From assembly GCA_049698215.1 (NCBI GenBank), contig JBAVXH010000313.1, forward strand, positions 1 through 26,155: a stretch of 26,155 nucleotides of DNA, given 5' to 3'. The notes under the pieces are model-generated. The model saw only the letters and a program-made list of their open reading frames with translations. It did no database searches and was not told the origin of the DNA. The DNA comes from PALSA-894 sp049698215. GTDB taxonomy: Bacteria; Pseudomonadota; Alphaproteobacteria; Rhizobiales; Xanthobacteraceae. The position numbers and the translations under genes were made by a program. Shown here piece by piece: positions 22,502-26,155 of the stretch. The number at the start of each line of letters is the position of its first letter. Within the stretch, counting starts at the first letter, position 1.

Positions 22502-22620
22502 TCTCCGCTCGTCCCCATACTCGGGTCGAGCCTTCGGCTCGGCCGAGCACAGGCTCCAGCGGGGACCCAGAGCCAGGAAAAAGAAAGAACTGGATTCCCG
22601 CTTCCGCGGGAATGAGCGGG
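22502..22620. repeat. Intergenic dispersed repeat with hairpins
   Basis: Contains CGAGCC-TTC-GGCTCG (22527-22541), outer arms GTCCCC and GGGGAC (22511, 22560), and the CTGGATTCCCGC-type hairpin ATTCCCGC-TTCC-GCGGGAAT (22594-22613). The last is a widespread proteobacterial intergenic repeat. It lies between convergent genes and may act as a terminator. Confidence 0.7.
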
Positions 22621-22627
22621 ATAGGAT

Positions 22628-23533
22628 TCAGCGCTCACTGCCCGGCACCACGCCCGCCTTGAGCCCCGCGCAATGATCGAAGATCTCGCCCGGCCGGGTG
22701 AACCAGATCTTCTCGCGCTGCGGGTGATCGACGATGTATTTCAGCGCCCGGCGCAGCGCGCGCAGCCGGTACGGCTGCCCCATCACCATCGTGTGCAGCG
22801 CGATGCCGCAGACCAGCGCGTGGCGCTCCGACTGGGCGAGCATCTCGTCGAACTGGTCGATGACCATCCGCTCGAAATCGACCGCCGTGTGATGGCGCAC
22901 CAGCATCATCGGCGAGTCGTTGATTTCCAGCGGATACGGCACCGACATCAGCGGGCCGGCGCGTGTGCGCAGCCAGATCGGCTGGTCGTCGCAGGGCCAG
23001 TCCATCAGGAAGTCGAACCCCGCCTCCTTGAGCAGGTCGGGCGTGACGCGGCTCTGCGACATCCACGGCCCCATCCAGCCGCGCGGCGGCCGCCCGCCGT
23101 GTTTGGTAAGCTGGTCGCGCACATAGGCGATCAGCCGCGCCTCGTCCTCTTCCCACATCTGGCCCTGCCGTTCGGCGTTGGTGCGGCCATGGCCGATGTA
23201 CTCGTCCTTGCGCGCGTTGATCGCGGCGGGAATCTCCGGCGCGTAGTCGAGCACGGTGGTGTTGATGAGGTGGCAGGCCGGAAGGCCGAACTCGTCGAGC
23301 AGGTCGAACAGCCGCCACACCCCGACGCGGTTGCCGTAGTCGCGCCAGGCGAAGGTGCGCGAGTCGGGCGGCGGGCCCTCCACCGTCACCGAGTGGCCGA
23401 GGCCGGTGCCGTAGGCGAAGTGCTCGATGTTGATGCCGAGATAGACGGCAAGCCGCTTGCCGCCCGGCCAGTCGTAGTTCGCGCGGCGCGTGATCGCCGA
23501 ATAGTCGTAGCGCTCGTGGTGGGGCAGTTTCAT
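22628..23533 (-). CDS. Polysaccharide deacetylase family protein (PuuE/allantoinase-like)
   Basis: A 301-residue cytoplasmic protein starting at the ATG at 23533, which is followed by the family opening RYDYSAITRRANYDWPGGKRLAVYLGINIEHF. It matches the NodB-fold (CE4-like) subgroup of PuuE-type allantoinases and similar cyclic-amide hydrolases. The usual metal ligands of sugar deacetylases are replaced in part: NIEHF at the first motif and HGRTNAERQGQMW at the second. PuuE-type members act on allantoin-like compounds rather than on sugars. Near genes for hydantoinase and amidase a ureide or imide substrate is plausible. It is divergent from the solute-binding protein gene, 127 bases away. Confidence 0.85.
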   Translation of the reverse strand: MKLPHHERYDYSAITRRANYDWPGGKRLAVYLGINIEHFAYGTGLGHSVTVEGPPPDSRTFAWRDYGNRVGVWRLFDLLDEFGLPACHLINTTVLDYAPEIPAAINARKDEYIGHGRTNAERQGQMWEEDEARLIAYVRDQLTKHGGRPPRGWMGPWMSQSRVTPDLLKEAGFDFLMDWPCDDQPIWLRTRAGPLMSVPYPLEINDSPMMLVRHHTAVDFERMVIDQFDEMLAQSERHALVCGIALHTMVMGQPYRLRALRRALKYIVDHPQREKIWFTRPGEIFDHCAGLKAGVVPGSER

Positions 23534-23660
23534 GAGGAGTTTTCCGTCCGCTCTGCTGTTGCGGCATCATAGTACGAGTTTGCGTGCAGGAGTCGCGGCG
23601 CGCGAAGGCGTATGCTAACGCTTGGTGCCTGATCACAATCACAACCACATCGGGGGAAAC

Positions 23661-24830
23661 ATGCGCGCGACTCGACGAGACGTACTGGCCGGCCTGTCGG
23701 GCGCAGCCGCACTCGGCGCAACGGGGCAGGCCTTGGCGCAAGGCGCGGTCACGCTCAACATCATCGACGTCGCCGGCCAACTGCAGCTCACGCAGGAAGG
23801 CATCGAGCGCTTTCGCGCCCAGAACCCCAATCTCGTTTCGCGCATCACCTTCTCGCGCGCACCGTCGCCTGAGCTGCCCGCGAAACTGAAAGCCATGCAG
23901 GCCGCGAACCGCGTCGACATCGACCTCGTGCTCACCGGTCCGGGTGCGCTGTCGGACGGCGTCGAGCAGGGCCTGTGGACCGAGCTCCTGCCCGCGCACG
24001 CCGACGCGCTGCCGAGGCCGGAGGCGATCTACCTCGATGGCGCGCTACGTATGCATCAGCAGATGGGCCGCGGACAGGGCATGGCGGTGGTCTACTCGCC
24101 ATCCGGCCCGATCCTGCAATACGCGCCGGAGCGCGCCGGGAAGGCGCCGAAGACCGCGCAGGAATTGGTCGACTGGACAAGACAGAAGCCGAACAAGTTC
24201 TTCTACGCGCGCCCGGTCAATTCGGGCCCCGGCTGGACCTTCCTGATGGGCCTTCCCTACATCCTGAAGGACAAGGACCCGAAGGATCCGATGCAGGGCT
24301 GGGACAAGACCTGGGAGTACCTGAAGGAGCTCGGCAAGAACATCGACTACTACCCAGGCGGCACCGGCGCCACGATGAAGGAATTCGGCGAAGGCGCGCG
24401 CGACATGATCGTCTCCACCTGTGGCTGGGACATCAACCCGCGCGTGCTCGGCATCGTGCCGAAGGCCACCGAAATCACGACGCTCGAAGGCTTCCACTGG
24501 GTGGTGGACACCCAGTTCATGTGCATCCCAAAAGGCGTGCCGAAGGAGAAGGTCACGGTCCTGCTGCAGCTGATGAGCTTCCTCCTCAAGCCCGAGCAGC
24601 AGGCGCTCACCTACGACAAGGGCTACTTCTATCCGGGTCCCGCCGTGAAGGACGTGCCGCTCTCGATGGCGCCGAAGGAGAGCCAGGACATCATCAAGGA
24701 GTTCGGCCGGCCCGAATACGACAAGCTGATCGCCGAGCATCCGCTCGAAGTGCACCTGACGCCGCAGCGGCTCGTCGCCGCGTTCCGGCGCTGGGACCAG
24801 GAGATCGGCGCGCAGAAGTCGAAGAGCTGA
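23661..24830 (+). CDS. Tat-exported ABC transporter solute-binding protein
   Basis: A 389-residue periplasmic binding protein of the extracellular solute-binding family 1 type. The ATG at 23661 has GGGGGAAAC upstream; an in-frame upstream ATG at 23622 would put extra residues before the Tat motif. The signal is Tat-like: TRRDVLAGLSGAAALGATGQALA. The mature part has the type II binding fold: LNIIDVAGQLQLTQEGIERFRAQNP at the N terminus, DIDLVLTGPGALSDGVEQGLW, AVVYSPSGPILQY and the hinge-side VVDTQFMCIPKGVPKEK. No ABC permease or ATPase is nearby. The gene runs into the dehydrogenase gene with a one-base overlap (TGATG). Ligand unknown. Confidence 0.85.
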   Translation: MRATRRDVLAGLSGAAALGATGQALAQGAVTLNIIDVAGQLQLTQEGIERFRAQNPNLVSRITFSRAPSPELPAKLKAMQAANRVDIDLVLTGPGALSDGVEQGLWTELLPAHADALPRPEAIYLDGALRMHQQMGRGQGMAVVYSPSGPILQYAPERAGKAPKTAQELVDWTRQKPNKFFYARPVNSGPGWTFLMGLPYILKDKDPKDPMQGWDKTWEYLKELGKNIDYYPGGTGATMKEFGEGARDMIVSTCGWDINPRVLGIVPKATEITTLEGFHWVVDTQFMCIPKGVPKEKVTVLLQLMSFLLKPEQQALTYDKGYFYPGPAVKDVPLSMAPKESQDIIKEFGRPEYDKLIAEHPLEVHLTPQRLVAAFRRWDQEIGAQKSKS

Positions 24831-25861
24831 TGCGAGACGCAATGCGCTTCGCCGCGATCGGTCTCGATCACCGCCACATCTACGATCTCACCGAAGGCCT
24901 GCTCGACGCGGGCGCGACCTGCGCGGGCTACTGGCCGCAGACCACCGACCCGCGCGTGCTGGAGGGCTTTCGCAAGCGCTTCCCCGACGTTCGCCCGGTC
25001 GAGGATCGCGATGCGCTGATGCGCGATCCCGCAATCGACGCGATCGTGAGCGCCGCGGTGCCGCGCGACCGCGCGGCGATCGCGATTCAAGCGATGCGCC
25101 ACGGCAAGGACGTGCTGGTCGACAAGCCGGGCGTGATCGCGCGCGAGGCGCTCGACGAGGTGCGGCGCGTCGTCAACGAGACCGGCCGCATCTTCTCGAT
25201 CTGCTTCTCGGAGCGGCTGATCACGCCGGCCTCCGAAGTCGCCGGCAAGCTCGTCGCGGACGGCGCGATCGGCCGGGTGATCCAGACGGTGGGCCTCGGG
25301 CCGCATCGCTTCAACCGCGCGATCCGCCCGGCGTGGTTCTTCGATCCGAAGCTCGCCGGCGGCATCCTCGCCGACATCGCCTCGCACAAGATCGAGCAGT
25401 TCCTGTTCTACACCGGCTCGCAGACGGCCGAGATCGTGCACAGCGCGATCGGCAAGTTCGGAACGGAAGACTTTCCGGAGTTTCAGGACTTCGGCGAGGT
25501 CGTGCTGCGCAGCGACCGTGCCTGCGGCTACCTGCGCGTCGACTGGTTCACGCCCGACGGCTTGCCCACGTGGGGCGACGGGCGCTTCACCATTCTCGGC
25601 ACCGATGGGACCATCGAGCTGCGCAAGAACATCGACATCGAGGGGCGGGCCGGCACCGACCATCTGTTCATGGCGAACCATGCGGGCACGCGCTACATCG
25701 ACTGCAGCAACGAGCCGGTGAGCTACTTCCGTCGTTTCATCGCCGACGTGCGCGACCGCACCGAGACGGCGATGACGCAGGAGCACGTCTTCACCGTGTG
25801 CGAACTCGCGCTCGAGGCGCAGGCGCGCGCGACGAGGGCGGTCGCGCGGCCGGCGCGGTAA
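24830..25861 (+). CDS. Gfo/Idh/MocA family NAD(P)-dependent oxidoreductase
   Basis: A 343-residue cytoplasmic enzyme. The ATG at 24830 overlaps the previous stop by one base; ATG at 24842 (MRFAAIGLDHRHIYD) is an alternative start with slightly better family alignment. An N-terminal Rossmann domain has AAIGLDHRHIYDL, which lacks the classical GxGxxG, then AIQAMRHGKDVLVDKPGVI with the conserved Lys99 (EKP in most members, DKP here). The C-terminal alpha/beta domain has LAGGILADIASHKIEQFLFY and GTDGTIELRKNIDIEGRAG. Members oxidise or reduce sugars, inositols and related compounds. Coupling to the binding protein gene suggests action on the imported compound. Confidence 0.88.
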   Translation: MRDAMRFAAIGLDHRHIYDLTEGLLDAGATCAGYWPQTTDPRVLEGFRKRFPDVRPVEDRDALMRDPAIDAIVSAAVPRDRAAIAIQAMRHGKDVLVDKPGVIAREALDEVRRVVNETGRIFSICFSERLITPASEVAGKLVADGAIGRVIQTVGLGPHRFNRAIRPAWFFDPKLAGGILADIASHKIEQFLFYTGSQTAEIVHSAIGKFGTEDFPEFQDFGEVVLRSDRACGYLRVDWFTPDGLPTWGDGRFTILGTDGTIELRKNIDIEGRAGTDHLFMANHAGTRYIDCSNEPVSYFRRFIADVRDRTETAMTQEHVFTVCELALEAQARATRAVARPAR

Positions 25862-25920
25862 GGGAACTCGGAGCGCCTTTACGGTTCGTTAGCCAAATTC
25901 GGATGCTCTGACGGGACGCC

Positions 25921-25947
25921 GGGACGTGGCCGCGGACGCCGCGTCCC
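25921..25947. terminator. Possible hairpin after the dehydrogenase gene
   Basis: Arms GGGACG and CGTCCC with an inner GGC/GCC pair; no T-run follows. It lies 60 bases past the stop codon. Otherwise the 166 bases to the next gene show nothing recognisable. Confidence 0.3.
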
Positions 25948-26027
25948 CAACTCGAACAGCGCCTTCATCCTGCCCCATCTGGTCCGCATAGAGACCGACG
26001 GGGTTCACGGTGGTCGGGGAACAAAAA

Positions 26028-26155
26028 ATGATGCTGCGTTCGGCGTTTAGCCTCACGGTGCTCGGCCTTTTGTGCGGCGCCGCGCAGGCCCAGCCCTATC
26101 CGCCGGCCTATTACCCGCCCGCCGGCATGCAGGCCTATCCGCCCGCCCGTCCGCC
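26028..26155 (+). CDS. Secreted Pro/Tyr-rich protein, N-terminal part (3' end outside window)
   Basis: Two adjacent ATG codons at 26028 and 26031 follow GGGGAAC. The first 42 residues are visible: a signal peptide MMLRSAFSLTVLGLLCGAAQAQ followed by a Pro/Tyr/Ala-rich stretch (PYPPAYYPPAGMQAYPPARP). This kind of leader precedes several envelope proteins in Hyphomicrobiales, including L,D-transpeptidases, but the visible part does not decide the family. Confidence 0.7.
   Translation, partial: MMLRSAFSLTVLGLLCGAAQAQPYPPAYYPPAGMQAYPPARP

Noticed and set aside
22635..23999. 454-codon minus-strand frame over the deacetylase and binding protein starts
   Set aside because: It is a shifted frame of the deacetylase gene, whose own frame shows the PuuE-like signature.

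Overview
The window reads as chromosome of a high-GC alphaproteobacterium, most likely Hyphomicrobiales of the Bradyrhizobium/Rhodopseudomonas/Rhodoplanes/Pseudolabrys kind. The signs are the backbone codon usage, a Bug-type solute-binding protein, a secreted Gly/His-rich protein with a CTCLTKEY tail, a SleB hydrolase, and short dispersed palindromes of the type scattered through these genomes. I see no rRNA, tRNA, CRISPR array, integrase or transposase.

Layout. 1-2796 (+): the C-terminal two thirds of a hydantoinase A subunit, translationally coupled to an isochorismatase-fold protein that lacks the catalytic cysteine, then a secreted protein. 2857-5065: a divergent pair, a Gly/His/Met-rich exported protein (-) and an L,D-transpeptidase (+). 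5162-7140: an accessory-looking patch with a membrane fatty-acid-hydroxylase-superfamily protein (-) and about 590 bases without a sound gene. 7141-11895: envelope and housekeeping genes: a repeat-bearing M15-like peptidase, a lipoprotein, a flavin-dependent oxidoreductase, a SleB cell wall hydrolase and an RMD1/DUF155 membrane protein. 11896-12502: a GC-rich, hairpin-rich intergenic region, then an AT-richer control region. 12503-15207 (+): a tight four-gene cassette of lower GC: DUF2188 protein, unknown protein, HNH nuclease-like protein, DUF4238 protein. 15431-18191 (-): IorAB-type molybdenum hydroxylase with its own terminator. 18499-22496 (+): Bug solute-binding protein, LVIVD-repeat protein, a 67-residue protein and an amidase, with overlapping start/stop codons at two junctions. 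22628-23533 (-): polysaccharide deacetylase/PuuE-like protein. 23661-25861 (+): Tat-exported ABC solute-binding protein overlapping a Gfo/Idh/MocA dehydrogenase. 26028-end: start of a secreted Pro/Tyr-rich protein.

How it works together. The backbone is mostly catabolism of amides, ureides and heterocycles (hydantoinase, amidase, isoquinoline-oxidoreductase-like enzyme, PuuE-like deacetylase) with periplasmic binding proteins for uptake, interleaved with peptidoglycan enzymes. The most unusual part is the cassette at 12503-15207. Its control region carries two exact copies of the alphaproteobacterial LexA box GTTC-N7-GTTC in inverted orientation, one inside the spacer of a plausible sigma-70 promoter. 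That suggests a DNA-damage-inducible cassette with an HNH nuclease-like protein, a candidate for an undescribed defence or mobile-element-associated system. The function is inference; the boxes, the gene order and the HNH residues are visible.
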